In this document: piece by piece, positions 1 through 9,130 of the stretch
Layout of the letters: every line of letters begins with the position of its first letter
Numbering within the stretch: position 1 is the first letter of the stretch
Assembly: GCA_038216465.1 (NCBI GenBank)
Contig: JBBQQC010000001.1
Location: forward strand, 310,001 to 374,000
Direction: 5' to 3'
DNA: 64,000 bases
Source: JACCZX01 sp038216465
Lineage (GTDB): Bacteria; Pseudomonadota; Gammaproteobacteria; Burkholderiales; Burkholderiaceae_F
The notes under the pieces: generated by a model
The model's database searches: none
What the model was told of the DNA's origin: nothing
Seen by the model: only the letters and a program-made list of their open reading frames with translations
Made by a program: the position numbers and the translations under genes

Positions 1-348
1 CGCGACGACGTCGTTAATGAACACCATGCCGCCCGGATGTTCCTGGCGTGTGCGTCCCTGGCCGTCGCGGTACAGCTTGATCGACGAGCTGCGCTCGATA
101 CGGTTGCCGTCATTCAACACCTGACGTGTTTCGCTGACCGCGGTCGCCGTGTACGGGGCGCCCTTAGTCACGCTGCGCCCGCCGAGTTCGGACGAGACGA
201 ACATCATCATCTCGTCGCCGACCCCATCGGCCCACAACGGGAACGACGGGGGAATCGGCGGCATCGGTGGAATCGGCAACTGTGAAGTCTGCGCATGCAG
301 GCAGAACGACGCTCCGAACAGGCAAGCCGCAGCAAAATTCTTCGACAT
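1..348 (-). CDS. Exported protein of unknown function, 3' end outside the window
   Basis: The first 116 codons are visible and the frame is still open at base 1. An AAGGAAG Shine-Dalgarno sequence lies just upstream of the ATG. The N-terminus (MSKNFAAACLFGASFCLHAQ) looks like a signal peptide cleaved after HA. It is followed by a Pro-rich linker and a segment containing ETRQVLNDGNRIERSS and a DGQGRTRQE motif. Similar 'DGNRI...RDGQGRTRxE' segments occur in uncharacterised secreted bacterial proteins, by recollection and not by search. It is the last visible gene of a minus-strand set after the ECF sigma factor and the putative anti-sigma factor, 11 bp downstream of the latter, so it may be the envelope target or partner of that switch. 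Function unknown. Confidence 0.75.
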   Translation of the reverse strand, partial: MSKNFAAACLFGASFCLHAQTSQLPIPPMPPIPPSFPLWADGVGDEMMMFVSSELGGRSVTKGAPYTATAVSETRQVLNDGNRIERSSSIKLYRDGQGRTRQEHPGGMVFINDVVA

Positions 349-359
349 CACACTTCCTT

Positions 360-872
360 TCATTCGGCAAACCGCACGGCAAGAACAAGTCCGCTGGGCG
401 ACACCAGAAACTCGGCTCGAATTGGTTGATCGACGCGCGCCGGATCGAGCGGTAGCCCGTAGTCGGCCAGCGCTGCGCCCGACACTTGAGAGGGCACGAT
501 CATCGCGGAGCGTTCAGCCGCCATCGCATCGGACGCCACCAGCGCGAGAAATGGCGTGTACGAGGTTGCGGTGGTCGTCGGTGTTCCGCTCACCTGCGTC
601 ACCTGGCTGGCGTAAATAACGAGTGCCGCAACCACCGCAACCACGAGCGTCATCGCGCTGGCGACGCGCCAGCCGAGCCATCGCTGCCTTCCTTCGATGC
701 GGCGCTCGTCCCGTGCCGGCACGCTGATCCGCGCCGCAGCTACCGATTGCAGGGCTCTGACTTCCCGCACCCGTGACAGAAGCTGCTGCTCTGTCAGTTC
801 ATCCGGCCCGCGTTCTGAAAGGTCGGCGCGCGCGGCAGCGAGCCAGCTGTCAAGTTTCTTGTCGTGTTCCAT
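360..872 (-). CDS. Putative anti-sigma factor, single-pass membrane protein
   Basis: A 170-residue protein with a charged cytoplasmic N-terminus (about 1-68), one membrane helix (about 69-90, rich in V and A) and a C-terminal domain of about 80 residues expected to lie in the periplasm. It starts 13 bp downstream of the ECF sigma stop on the same strand. That order and topology are those of a membrane anti-sigma factor. I see no H-x3-C-x2-C zinc anti-sigma motif, so the assignment rests on context and topology. The following gene begins 11 bp after its stop, so the three genes are probably one transcript. It could instead be an unrelated membrane protein. Confidence 0.6.
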   Translation of the reverse strand: MEHDKKLDSWLAAARADLSERGPDELTEQQLLSRVREVRALQSVAAARISVPARDERRIEGRQRWLGWRVASAMTLVVAVVAALVIYASQVTQVSGTPTTTATSYTPFLALVASDAMAAERSAMIVPSQVSGAALADYGLPLDPARVDQPIRAEFLVSPSGLVLAVRFAE

Positions 873-885
873 GGTTCAACTTTTC

Positions 886-1530
886 CTACCCAGCACCTGC
901 GTTCAACATCTGCGCCAGCTTCGCCTTCGCACGCGCCAGCCGCGAGCGCACCGTTCCCAGCTCGATGCCCGCGACGGCAGCTGTGTCGGCGTACGACATC
1001 TGCTGCAACTCGACCAGGATCAGCACGTCGCGAAAAATCGGAGGCAGCCTGCGAATGGCGGCATACAGCTGTTGCAGCGCCCGTGTGCGTTGCAGGTGGT
1101 CCGATGGCAGTTCCGGAGCGTCGGCCGTGGGACGGCTTTCAAGCAGAGCATCGAAGTCCTCGACCAATTGCATGCGCGCGTCCGCCACGCGAGACGCGCG
1201 ATGCCGCGCGATGCCGCACAGGTATCCCGCCAGCGAGCCGCGCCTCGCGTCGTAGCGGGGGGTGGCAGTCAACAGCTCGACAAACACATCCTGCGTGACA
1301 TCGGCGGCGGCGGCGGCAGACCCCGTGACCAACCATGCGAATCGGTACACAGCGGCCCGATGCCGACGATAAATCGCGGTGAACGCGTTTTCGTCGCCAG
1401 CCACGGCCGCCCGAAGCTCAAGTGTTTCGTCGACCTCGTCGCGTGCGCCGTCAGCAGGCGGCCTGGCGCCGAATGCGGAAGCCGTACCTCCGGAAGGATC
1501 GAAAGCCACGGACCCCCGCGCGTCGCTCAT
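886..1530 (-). CDS. ECF-type RNA polymerase sigma factor
   Basis: A 214-residue sigma-70 family protein with only regions 2 and 4, as in ECF sigma factors. Region 2 lies around residues 45-110 (AIYRRHRAAVYRFAWLVTG, then DVTQDVFVEL, typical of region 2.2). Region 4 lies around 160-210 (LPPIFRDVLILVELQQMSY, then a helix-turn-helix containing ELGTVRSRLARAKAKL). About 40 residues precede region 2, slightly long for the family, so a later start is possible. The putative anti-sigma gene follows 13 bp downstream. The KefB-type antiporter lies 44 bp upstream on the same strand and may share the transcript. I see no clear AAC-type ECF autoregulatory promoter upstream. Confidence 0.9.
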   Translation of the reverse strand: MSDARGSVAFDPSGGTASAFGARPPADGARDEVDETLELRAAVAGDENAFTAIYRRHRAAVYRFAWLVTGSAAAAADVTQDVFVELLTATPRYDARRGSLAGYLCGIARHRASRVADARMQLVEDFDALLESRPTADAPELPSDHLQRTRALQQLYAAIRRLPPIFRDVLILVELQQMSYADTAAVAGIELGTVRSRLARAKAKLAQMLNAGAG

Positions 1531-1574
1531 CTACGGCTATTGCAGGCAGCGCCGACAAAGGTTCCCGTCCGCCG

Positions 1575-3557
1575 CTACCCTCGCAGCAAGCGTTGTTCCG
1601 CGAGCTCCAAAGCTTCGGGCACACCGCGCAGCACGACGATGTCGTCCGACTGCAGTCGCATATCGGGGCTGGGGTCGGCGCCGCGGATACCGCGCCGCCG
1701 CACCGCAGTGACTTCGGCGCCGATCGCCCCCAGGCCGAGGTCCTGCAGCGCGTGGCCGACCGCCGCCGCATCCGCTTCGAGCAGCACCGAATGCAGGCGC
1801 TCGTGCTCGTCGTCGTCCGCTGGGTCCTCGTCTTCACCGATGCTGTGAAAATGCCCGCGCAGCAGCCGATAGCGTTGATCGCGTGCTTCGCGCACGCGCT
1901 TGATCACGCGCGCCAGCGGAACTCCGAGCAGCACCAGCGCATGCGAGCCGAGCATCAGACTGCCTTCGAGAATTTCGGGAACAACCTCGGTCGCTCCGGC
2001 ACGCGTCAGCTGCTCAAGATCGTGGTCGTCATAGGTTCGCACGATGACGGCCATGCCGGGGTTCAACTCGTGCGCATGGTGCAGCACCTTTAGCGCGGAG
2101 CGCGTGTCGGCGTAGGTGACCACGAGCGCGGAAGCGCGCGCGATCCCCGCCGCGACCAGCGCTTCGCGCCGCGCCGCATCGCCGTAGACGACCGACTCGC
2201 CGGCGGCTGAGGCTTCACGCACAAGATCCGGATCAAGCTCGAGCGCGACGAACGCAATGCCTTCCTGTTCGAGCATCTTGGCCAGGTGCTGACCGCTGCG
2301 ACCGAAACCGCAGATCACCACGTGCTTGTCGATCGCAATCGCACGCTGCGCGATGTTTGCAATTTCCAGCGATTTGAGAAGCCACTCAGACGACACCAGC
2401 CGCAATACGATGCGATCGGAATATTGCAGCAGCAGCGGCGCCGCCATCATCGACAACAGCATCGCCGCCAGCACGACCTGCAGCACCAGCTCGTCGATCA
2501 GACCGAGCCCGCCGGCCTGCCCGAGCAGCACGAACCCGAACTCGCCCGCGGTCGCCAGCGCCAGCGCGGTCCGAATCGCCGTGCCGGCAGTGGCACCGAA
2601 GCCGCGCGCTAGAGCGAAGATCAGGGTGAACTTGAAGGCGACCGGAAAGATCAATGCCAGCAGGACCCAGCCGAAGTTGTCGATCACGACACGCACGTTC
2701 AGCAGCATGCCGATCGTCACGAAGAACAGACCGAGCAGCACGTCACGAAAGGGCTTGATGTCTTCCTCAACGCGGTGCTTGAATTCGGTCTCCGAAATCA
2801 GCACACCGGCAACGAAAGCGCCGAGCGCCAGCGACAGGCCGGCGGCATCGGTCAGCCACGCCAGCGCCAGCGTGACGAACAGCAGATTCAGAGTGAATAG
2901 CTCCTGCGACTTGCGGCGCGCGACCGTGTGCAGCCACCAGCGCATCACGCGTTGCCCGCCGACCAGCAGCAGGGTCAGCAGTACCGCCGCTTTAAGCGTC
3001 GCGATCGCCAGCGTTTGCGCCATCACGCCCGCTTCGGCGCCGAGCGCCGGAACAATCACCAGCAGCGGAACCACCGCCAGATCCTGAAACAACAGAACGC
3101 CGACGATGCGCCTGCCGTGCTCGGTGTCGAGCTGCATCCGCTCGGCCAGCATCTTCAGCACGATCGCTGTCGATGACATCGCCAGCGCGCCTCCGAGTGC
3201 AAACGCACCGGCGACACCGACGTTGAAATAGCGGCCGATCACGAGGCCGGCGGCGAGCGTGATCATCACAGTCAACACGACCTGAGCGCCGCCCAGACCA
3301 AACACGATGCGCCGCATCGTTCTGAGCCTCGCGAGAGAAAACTCGAGCCCGATCGAAAACATCAGAAAGACGATGCCGAATTCGGCCAGATAGCGCGCGT
3401 TTTCGCTCTCAGGCAGCAACGCGAGCGCATGCGGACCGATCAGGATGCCGACCGTCAGGTACGCAAGCAGCGGTGGCAAGTGCAGCAGGCGAAACGCCAC
3501 GACGCCCGCAACCACGGAGGCGAGAAGGAGCAGCGCGATTTCAAGACCCGATGTCAT
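1575..3557 (-). CDS. Monovalent cation:proton antiporter-2 (KefB/KefC type) with RCK domains
   Basis: A 660-residue inner-membrane protein. Residues 1-385 form a multi-helix Na+/H+ exchanger (CPA2) domain with the conserved FQDLAVVP segment (Asp159). A TrkA-N nucleotide-binding domain follows, with the Rossmann motif GFGRSG at 417-422, and then a TrkA-C domain at about 565-655. Proteins of this architecture carry out K+/H+ or Na+/H+ exchange gated by cytoplasmic ligands. Length and domain order are normal for the family. The gene is divergent from kdsD, with 94 bp between the starts, and is followed on its own strand by the ECF sigma operon. KefB, KefC and YbaL cannot be told apart here. Ion specificity is not evident. 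Confidence 0.92.
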   Translation of the reverse strand: MTSGLEIALLLLASVVAGVVAFRLLHLPPLLAYLTVGILIGPHALALLPESENARYLAEFGIVFLMFSIGLEFSLARLRTMRRIVFGLGGAQVVLTVMITLAAGLVIGRYFNVGVAGAFALGGALAMSSTAIVLKMLAERMQLDTEHGRRIVGVLLFQDLAVVPLLVIVPALGAEAGVMAQTLAIATLKAAVLLTLLLVGGQRVMRWWLHTVARRKSQELFTLNLLFVTLALAWLTDAAGLSLALGAFVAGVLISETEFKHRVEEDIKPFRDVLLGLFFVTIGMLLNVRVVIDNFGWVLLALIFPVAFKFTLIFALARGFGATAGTAIRTALALATAGEFGFVLLGQAGGLGLIDELVLQVVLAAMLLSMMAAPLLLQYSDRIVLRLVSSEWLLKSLEIANIAQRAIAIDKHVVICGFGRSGQHLAKMLEQEGIAFVALELDPDLVREASAAGESVVYGDAARREALVAAGIARASALVVTYADTRSALKVLHHAHELNPGMAVIVRTYDDHDLEQLTRAGATEVVPEILEGSLMLGSHALVLLGVPLARVIKRVREARDQRYRLLRGHFHSIGEDEDPADDDEHERLHSVLLEADAAAVGHALQDLGLGAIGAEVTAVRRRGIRGADPSPDMRLQSDDIVVLRGVPEALELAEQRLLRG

Positions 3558-3651
3558 CGTCGATCAGCCCGATCGAACGCGCGGCGCGCGCAGAGCAAAA
3601 CCCGTGCCAGAGAAAAGTTGCGGTGTATTATCGCTGGCCCTCGTAAATGCA

Positions 3652-4647
3652 ATGTCCGTGACCTCTCCTAGCCTTGTGGCGACTCCGGGCGCACTCGCGC
3701 TCGCGCGTGAGGTGCTTCAGATCGAGGCACAGGCGGTGGCCGCACTCACCAGTCGTATCGACGATAAATTTTCCAAGGCGGTCGATTTGCTGCTGGCATG
3801 TGCCGGCCGGGTTGTCGTCAGCGGCGTCGGCAAGAGCGGCCACATTGCACGCAAGATCGCCGCCACGCTGGCGTCGACCGGGACACCATCGATGTTCGTA
3901 CACGCCGCCGAGGCAGCGCACGGCGATCTCGGAATGATCACGCGTGACGACGTACTGCTGGCGTTGTCGTATTCGGGCGAAGGCGACGAGCTGCTGACGA
4001 TGCTGCCGATCGCCAAGCGCGAGGGAACCCCGCTGATCGCAATCACTGGCAACGCGTCGTCGGCGTTGGCCAGGCTGGCCGATGTGCATATCGACGTAAG
4101 GGTCGAAAGAGAAGCGTGCCCGCTGAACCTCGCGCCGACTTCGTCGACAACCGCGATGCTGGCGATGGGAGACGCACTCGCCATCGCATGCCTCGACGCG
4201 CGCGGCTTTGGGCCGGAGGATTTCGCGCGTGCGCACCCTGGCGGCGCGCTCGGGCGCAAGCTACTCACCTATGTGCGCGACGTGATGCGTACCGGCGACG
4301 GCATTCCGGTCGTCCATGACGGCGCGAGCGTGATGGATGCACTGCATGAGATCACCCACAAGCAAATCGGAGTGACTGCAATCGTCGATGCGCGGGGCCG
4401 CCTGGCCGGGATTTTCACCGACGGCGATCTGCGGCGTTTGCTCGAACGTGTCGGCGACGTGCGCGACGTACAGATCGCTGCCGTGATGACACGCGATCCG
4501 CTGACGGTATCTCCCGACGTGCTGGCGGCTGAAGCGGCGCAGCTGATGAATGAGCGCCGCAAGAATGTGCTGCTTGCGGTCAATACAGCGGGCGAACTTG
4601 CCGGTGCGTTGAGCATGCCCGATCTTCTGGCCGCGAAGGTCATCTGA
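3652..4647 (+). CDS. kdsD: D-arabinose-5-phosphate isomerase
   Basis: A 331-residue protein that interconverts ribulose 5-phosphate and arabinose 5-phosphate, the first step of Kdo synthesis for LPS. The N-terminal SIS sugar-isomerase domain shows GVGKSGHIA at 58-66 and HAAEAAHGDLG at 84-94, and two CBS domains follow (about 210-325). The frame is open further upstream, but the family length (about 325-330) and the N-terminal sequence support the ATG at 3652. A TATTAT -10-like box lies at 3626-3631. kdsC starts 5 bp downstream, so the two Kdo steps are coupled and run on into the LPS transport genes. Confidence 0.95.
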   Translation: MSVTSPSLVATPGALALAREVLQIEAQAVAALTSRIDDKFSKAVDLLLACAGRVVVSGVGKSGHIARKIAATLASTGTPSMFVHAAEAAHGDLGMITRDDVLLALSYSGEGDELLTMLPIAKREGTPLIAITGNASSALARLADVHIDVRVEREACPLNLAPTSSTTAMLAMGDALAIACLDARGFGPEDFARAHPGGALGRKLLTYVRDVMRTGDGIPVVHDGASVMDALHEITHKQIGVTAIVDARGRLAGIFTDGDLRRLLERVGDVRDVQIAAVMTRDPLTVSPDVLAAEAAQLMNERRKNVLLAVNTAGELAGALSMPDLLAAKVI

Positions 4648-4652
4648 GTTCG

Positions 4653-5177
4653 ATGCCATCGTTGACGGCCGAACAACGCGCAGCGCGGGTGCGCTTGCTG
4701 GTGCTCGATGTCGATGGCGTGCTGACCGATGGACGGCTTTATTACGGCCCGCAGGGCGAAGCGATGAAAGTATTCGACGTACGCGACGGCCACGGTATCA
4801 AGATGCTGATCAACAACGGAGTTGAAGTCGCACTGTTGTCTGCGCGCAGCTCCGACGTTGTCAGCGCCCGGGCGCGCGAGCTCGGTATCGCCCGCGTGCT
4901 GCAAGGCCGCTCGGACAAGGCCCGCGCGTTCGCGGCGCTCCTGGCGGAGACGGCGGTGGCAGGCGAGGAGAGCGGATTCATCGGCGATGATCTTCCCGAC
5001 GTGCCGGTGATGCGCGCCGCCGGCTTCGCCGCCACGGTGGCCGACGGCTGCGACGCCGCCAAGGCCGCTGCCCACTGGATCACGCCGCACCCGGGCGGAC
5101 GCGGTGCCGTCAGAGCGCTCGCGGAATTCGTCCTGCGCGCCAAGGGCGTCGACACTAACGCAATGGTTCAGGGATGA
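4653..5177 (+). CDS. kdsC: 3-deoxy-D-manno-octulosonate 8-phosphate phosphatase
   Basis: A 174-residue HAD-superfamily phosphatase that removes the phosphate from Kdo 8-phosphate. HAD motif I is LVLDVDGVLTDG (nucleophile Asp19, second Asp21), and the C-terminal GDDLPDVPVM segment carries the magnesium-binding acids. It has the compact C0 form without a cap domain, as usual for KdsC, and normal length. It lies 5 bp after kdsD and about 60 bp before lptC, in the conserved kdsD-kdsC-lptC-lptA-lptB order of beta- and gammaproteobacteria. Confidence 0.95.
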   Translation: MPSLTAEQRAARVRLLVLDVDGVLTDGRLYYGPQGEAMKVFDVRDGHGIKMLINNGVEVALLSARSSDVVSARARELGIARVLQGRSDKARAFAALLAETAVAGEESGFIGDDLPDVPVMRAAGFAATVADGCDAAKAAAHWITPHPGGRGAVRALAEFVLRAKGVDTNAMVQG

Positions 5178-5239
5178 GATCAATTTCCTGCGCGGCGAAT
5201 GGCGTCTGAACCCTTGTGGTTATTGTGGTTGCTCGTTTT

Positions 5240-5830
5240 ATGAGGGATCGCATCACCGCTTTCATAGCCATCGTGCTGCTGGCGTCGCTGGCGGGCATCA
5301 GCTACTGGTACTCACAATCGACGCGACTGAAGAAAATCCTGAGCCCTGTATCGCGCGAGGGCCCGGACTTCATCGCCAACGGCGTTACATTGACGCAGTT
5401 CGATGCAACCGGGCGTGCGACCAATAGGTTGCACGCGGGCGAATTGATGCACTTTGCCACCGACGATCACTCCGAGCTTTCGCAACCGAGGCTGGTGGGC
5501 CTGCGGCCCGATCAGCCTTTGCTTGAAGCGCGTGCGAAGACCGCCTACGTCGAGCGCGGCGGCGAGCGCGTCTTGTTGTCTGGCGACGTTGTCGTCACGC
5601 GCGCGCCGGGACGGGACGGCACGCTGCCGATGCAGTTGCGCACACAGCAGTTGACCGTAATTCCGGATTTCGATCGTTATTCGACCGACGCTGCGGTCGA
5701 AATCGAGCGCGGCGATTCGTTGGTGCGCTCGACCGGCATGGATTACGACAACGTGCTGCGCGTGGTCAAGTTCCGCTCTGGCGTGCGCGGGACTATTGCT
5801 CCGACGGCACCGGCCCAGGTGGCACGATGA
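5240..5830 (+). CDS. lptC: LPS export ABC transporter periplasmic protein LptC
   Basis: About 196 residues. One N-terminal membrane anchor (ITAFIAIVLLASLAGISYWY) is followed by a periplasmic beta-jellyroll domain. LptC receives LPS from the LptB2FG transporter and hands it to LptA. The ATG at 5240 places the anchor right at the N-terminus. An in-frame GTG at 5216 would add eight residues, and neither start has a strong Shine-Dalgarno. The stop overlaps the lptA start (ATGA), which indicates translational coupling. lptF and lptG are not in this window. Confidence 0.9.
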   Translation: MRDRITAFIAIVLLASLAGISYWYSQSTRLKKILSPVSREGPDFIANGVTLTQFDATGRATNRLHAGELMHFATDDHSELSQPRLVGLRPDQPLLEARAKTAYVERGGERVLLSGDVVVTRAPGRDGTLPMQLRTQQLTVIPDFDRYSTDAAVEIERGDSLVRSTGMDYDNVLRVVKFRSGVRGTIAPTAPAQVAR

Positions 5831-6444
5831 AACTTTGGCTGGCGATGGCGCTCGTGTTGGTAGCCGCACCGGCACTGGCCGAAAAGTCCGATCGTTCGAA
5901 GCCGCTTAACTACGAGGCCGACAGCGGCGAGTGCGACGACTTGAAGCAGGTCTGCGTGCTGGTAGGCAATGTCGTCCTTAACAAGGGAACGCTGCGCGCT
6001 GCGGGCGAACGGGTTCAGGTGCGCAAGGACGCCGAGGGCTACCAATACGGCGTCATCATTGCCACTCCTGGCAAGCTGGCATCGTTTCGCCAGCGGCGCG
6101 ACAGCAGCAAACCCGGACTCGAGGAGTTCGTCGAGGGGTACGCGGAGCGTATCGAATATGACGAGAAGGAAGACACCGTCAAACTAATTACGCGCGCGCG
6201 CGTGCGTATGCTGGAAAACGAAGTGCAGCGTGACGAATTGCGTGGCGATGCCATCACCTACGATCAGCGCAACTCCAAGTATTTCGTGACGGGCGGCAAA
6301 CCGTCGGCGGACCCGAACAATCCCGACGGACGCGTGCGTGGAACCATCGCACCTCGTGCCGACTCGCCGGCCGATGCTTCGAAGCCGGGCTCCAAGGCGA
6401 CTCTGACGCCCTCGCCTAGTCTGGTCAATCCGCGCCCCGAGTAA
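5827..6444 (+). CDS. lptA: LPS transport periplasmic protein LptA
   Basis: A 205-residue periplasmic bridge protein of the LPS transport machine. The signal peptide ends at PALA (about residue 18). An OstA/LptA beta-jellyroll follows (about 25-170), with NYEADSGECDD and LVGNVVLNKGTLRA typical of the fold, then a Pro/Ser-rich tail of about 30 residues. The start overlaps the lptC stop by 4 nt. lptB begins 19 bp downstream. Confidence 0.93.
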   Translation: MKLWLAMALVLVAAPALAEKSDRSKPLNYEADSGECDDLKQVCVLVGNVVLNKGTLRAAGERVQVRKDAEGYQYGVIIATPGKLASFRQRRDSSKPGLEEFVEGYAERIEYDEKEDTVKLITRARVRMLENEVQRDELRGDAITYDQRNSKYFVTGGKPSADPNNPDGRVRGTIAPRADSPADASKPGSKATLTPSPSLVNPRPE

Positions 6445-6463
6445 CCAGGCGCACCATCAACAT

Positions 6464-7255
6464 ATGGACGCCGATCGGGTCGAAGACAGCGTTGTGCCGG
6501 CACCCGTGCGTGAGAGCAACACGCTGGTCGTCGAGAATCTGCAGAAGCGCTACGGCAGCCGCACCGTGGTCAAAGACGTTTCATTGAGGGTCGAAAGCGG
6601 CGAAGTCGTCGGCCTGCTCGGCCCTAACGGCGCGGGCAAGACCACGTGCTTCTACATGGTCGTGGGCTTATTGCCCCTCGATGATGGCCACATCGCCTTG
6701 AACGGGCACTCGATAGCTCACCTGCCGATTCATCGCCGCGCGCGGATGGGGCTGTCGTATCTGCCGCAGGAAGCGTCGGTATTTCGCAAGCTGACAGTCG
6801 AGGAAAACGTGCGTGCGGTGCTTGAACTGCAGGTTGATCAGGACAAGCGTCCGCTGCGCAAATCCGAGATAAACGAGCGGCTCACCACATTACTAGGCGA
6901 TCTGCAAATTGCACATCTGCGCACCAACACTGCGTTATCGCTGTCCGGTGGCGAGCGCCGGCGAGTCGAGATCGCGCGCGCACTCGCGTCCAGACCGCGC
7001 TTTATTCTGCTCGACGAACCATTCGCCGGCGTCGACCCAATCGCCGTGCTCGAGATCCAGCGCATCGTGCGCTTTCTTAAAGAGCGCGGCATCGGCGTAC
7101 TGATGACCGATCACAACGTGCGCGAAACACTGGGTATTTGCGACCATGCTTACATCATCAATGACGGCGTCGTGCTGGCGGCCGGCCGGCCCGAAGAGAT
7201 CGTCGGCAACGAAACCGTTCGACGGGTTTATTTGGGCGAACACTTTCGGATGTAG
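6464..7255 (+). CDS. lptB: LPS export ABC transporter ATP-binding protein LptB
   Basis: A 263-residue ABC ATPase that powers LPS extraction from the inner membrane in complex with LptFG. Walker A is GPNGAGKT at 53-60, the ABC signature LSGGE at 160-164, Walker B ILLDE at 181-185, and the switch histidine is in TDHNVRE. The N-terminus is about 18 residues longer than in E. coli. A later start is possible, but the first ATG keeps normal spacing to lptA. rpoN follows 17 bp downstream, as in most proteobacteria. Confidence 0.96.
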   Translation: MDADRVEDSVVPAPVRESNTLVVENLQKRYGSRTVVKDVSLRVESGEVVGLLGPNGAGKTTCFYMVVGLLPLDDGHIALNGHSIAHLPIHRRARMGLSYLPQEASVFRKLTVEENVRAVLELQVDQDKRPLRKSEINERLTTLLGDLQIAHLRTNTALSLSGGERRRVEIARALASRPRFILLDEPFAGVDPIAVLEIQRIVRFLKERGIGVLMTDHNVRETLGICDHAYIINDGVVLAAGRPEEIVGNETVRRVYLGEHFRM

Positions 7256-7272
7256 AACGTACGCTGACCGAA

Positions 7273-8778
7273 ATGAAACCGAGTTTGCAGCTTCGCCTCT
7301 CGCAACACCTGGCGCTGACCCCGCAGCTGCAGCAATCAATTCGCTTGCTGCAGCTGTCTACGCTCGAACTCAATCAGGAAATCGACCAAGCGCTTGCCGA
7401 TAACCCGCTGCTCGAGCGCGACGACGATCCACAGGCGCTGGCGATGCGGGTCAAGCCCGACGGCTCGGTCGTCGCCGATGTGCCGATGTCGGAGGTACCG
7501 GCGGAACCGGTGAACGGGCACGATGCCCCCGCGCCACCTGACTCGCCCGAGACGCACGATTCACCGATGGACGGTGGTTCGCTGATCGAGTGGCGTGGCA
7601 ACAGTGATGCCGCCGACGAGGACGACTCGGGCCCGACGAACTGGGTTGGCACAACCCTCTCACTACGCGAACACTTACGAGCGCAGATTGCATGTCAGGC
7701 ATCGCAGCGCGATCGTGCACTGGTGGAGCTGCTGGTTGAAGCGCTCGACGACGATGGCTATCTGCATCCGACGCTCGACGAACTGCTTGCTATGTGCCCG
7801 CCGGAAGCGGAGGTCGAACCCGAAGAAATGCTCACGGCGTTGCGCCTGCTGCAAAGTCTGGATCCCACCGGCGTCGGTGCCCGTGATGCCGCCGAGTGCC
7901 TGTTACTGCAACTACAGTCGCTACAGCGTTCGGAACAGAAGCGCGACGTGGAAATCATGCCGACTGCGTTCGCGCTGGCGCGGCGCATCGTGTCCGAGCA
8001 CCTGCCCCTGCTGGCCGCGCGCGAATTCTCGAAGCTGCGCAAGGTGCTCGACTGCTCCGACGACGAGTTGCGCGAGGCGCACCGGCTGATTCGCTCGCTA
8101 AATCCGCGCCCCGGTACGGCGTTTGCCGACAATCGAGCCGACTACATCGTCGCCGACGTTTTCGTACGCAAGGTCAAGAATCGATGGACCGCAGTGCTCA
8201 ATCCGGATGTGATGCCCCGTTTGCGGGTGAACCAATCGTTTGCCGATGTGCTCAAAAAGGACAGAACCAAGCAGGGTGCCGATCCCGGCGAACGCGGCAA
8301 ATGGACCACGCGAGTTCAGGAAGCGCGCTGGCTGATACGCAACATTCAGCAGCGTTTCGAGACGATCCTGAGAGTTGCTCAGGCGATTGTCGATCGGCAG
8401 CACAACTTTTTCACGCACGGGGCGATCGCGATGCGGCCATTGGTGCTGCGCGAGATCGCCGACACGGTCGAATTGCACGAATCGACGATTTCGCGCGTGA
8501 CGGCGCACAAGTACATGGCGACGCCGTTTGGTATTTTCGAGTTGAAATATTTCTTTGGCAGCCACGTGGCAACCGAAACCGGCGGCGCTGCATCGTCGAC
8601 GGCGATTCGAGCATTGATCAAACAGCTGATCGGAGCCGAAGACCCAAAAACACCGCTTTCCGACAGCAAGCTGGCCGAGCTGCTTGGGGAGCAGGGCATC
8701 GTAGTGGCCCGCCGCACCGTTGCGAAGTATCGCGAAGCAATGAAGATTCCGTCGGTAGCGCTACGCAAATCGCTTTAG
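7273..8778 (+). CDS. rpoN: RNA polymerase sigma-54 factor
   Basis: A 501-residue sigma-54. The Gln/Leu-rich activator-interacting region is at the N-terminus (LSQHLALTPQLQQSIRLLQL). An acidic linker (about 60-125), the core-binding domain and the C-terminal DNA-binding domain follow. The RpoN box ARRTVAKYR is at 479-487 and reads -24 promoter elements. Length and domains are complete. It lies between lptB and the hibernation factor gene, the standard lptB-rpoN-hpf-ptsN order. I found no convincing -24/-12 promoter in this window. Confidence 0.97.
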   Translation: MKPSLQLRLSQHLALTPQLQQSIRLLQLSTLELNQEIDQALADNPLLERDDDPQALAMRVKPDGSVVADVPMSEVPAEPVNGHDAPAPPDSPETHDSPMDGGSLIEWRGNSDAADEDDSGPTNWVGTTLSLREHLRAQIACQASQRDRALVELLVEALDDDGYLHPTLDELLAMCPPEAEVEPEEMLTALRLLQSLDPTGVGARDAAECLLLQLQSLQRSEQKRDVEIMPTAFALARRIVSEHLPLLAAREFSKLRKVLDCSDDELREAHRLIRSLNPRPGTAFADNRADYIVADVFVRKVKNRWTAVLNPDVMPRLRVNQSFADVLKKDRTKQGADPGERGKWTTRVQEARWLIRNIQQRFETILRVAQAIVDRQHNFFTHGAIAMRPLVLREIADTVELHESTISRVTAHKYMATPFGIFELKYFFGSHVATETGGAASSTAIRALIKQLIGAEDPKTPLSDSKLAELLGEQGIVVARRTVAKYREAMKIPSVALRKSL

Positions 8779-8797
8779 TTCTGACTGAGGAGTTGGC

Positions 8798-9130
8798 ATG
8801 AACCTCACGATTCACGGAAACCATGTTGAAGTGTCTGCCGCGCTGCGCGAGCACGTTACCAGCAAGCTAATTCGCATTGAGCGCCATTTTGACCAGGTGA
8901 TCGACGCGACCGTGCAGCTGACCTGCGAAAAGCTGCGGCAACGCGCTGAAATAACGCTGCGCGTGCGTGGCAACAACATTCACGTGGAATCGGTCGAGGA
9001 CGACATGTATGCCGCCATCGATACACTGGTCGACAAGCTCGATCGGCAGGTGATCCGCCATAAAAATCGGCTGCAAGAGCATCACGGCGATTCGCTGAAG
9101 CATCAGCAGGCGCGCCAGCAGTCCCAATAG
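8798..9130 (+). CDS. hpf: Ribosome hibernation-promoting factor (short HPF)
   Basis: A 110-residue protein of the YhbH/HPF family. It binds the 30S decoding region of idle ribosomes and promotes dimerisation. The beta-alpha-beta-beta-beta-alpha fold is visible (MNLTIHGNHVEVSAALREHV, then TLRVRGNNIHVESVEDDMYAAID). Length is that of the short form, without the C-terminal dimerisation domain of long HPF. A GAGG Shine-Dalgarno precedes the ATG. It lies 19 bp after rpoN. Confidence 0.94.
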   Translation: MNLTIHGNHVEVSAALREHVTSKLIRIERHFDQVIDATVQLTCEKLRQRAEITLRVRGNNIHVESVEDDMYAAIDTLVDKLDRQVIRHKNRLQEHHGDSLKHQQARQQSQ

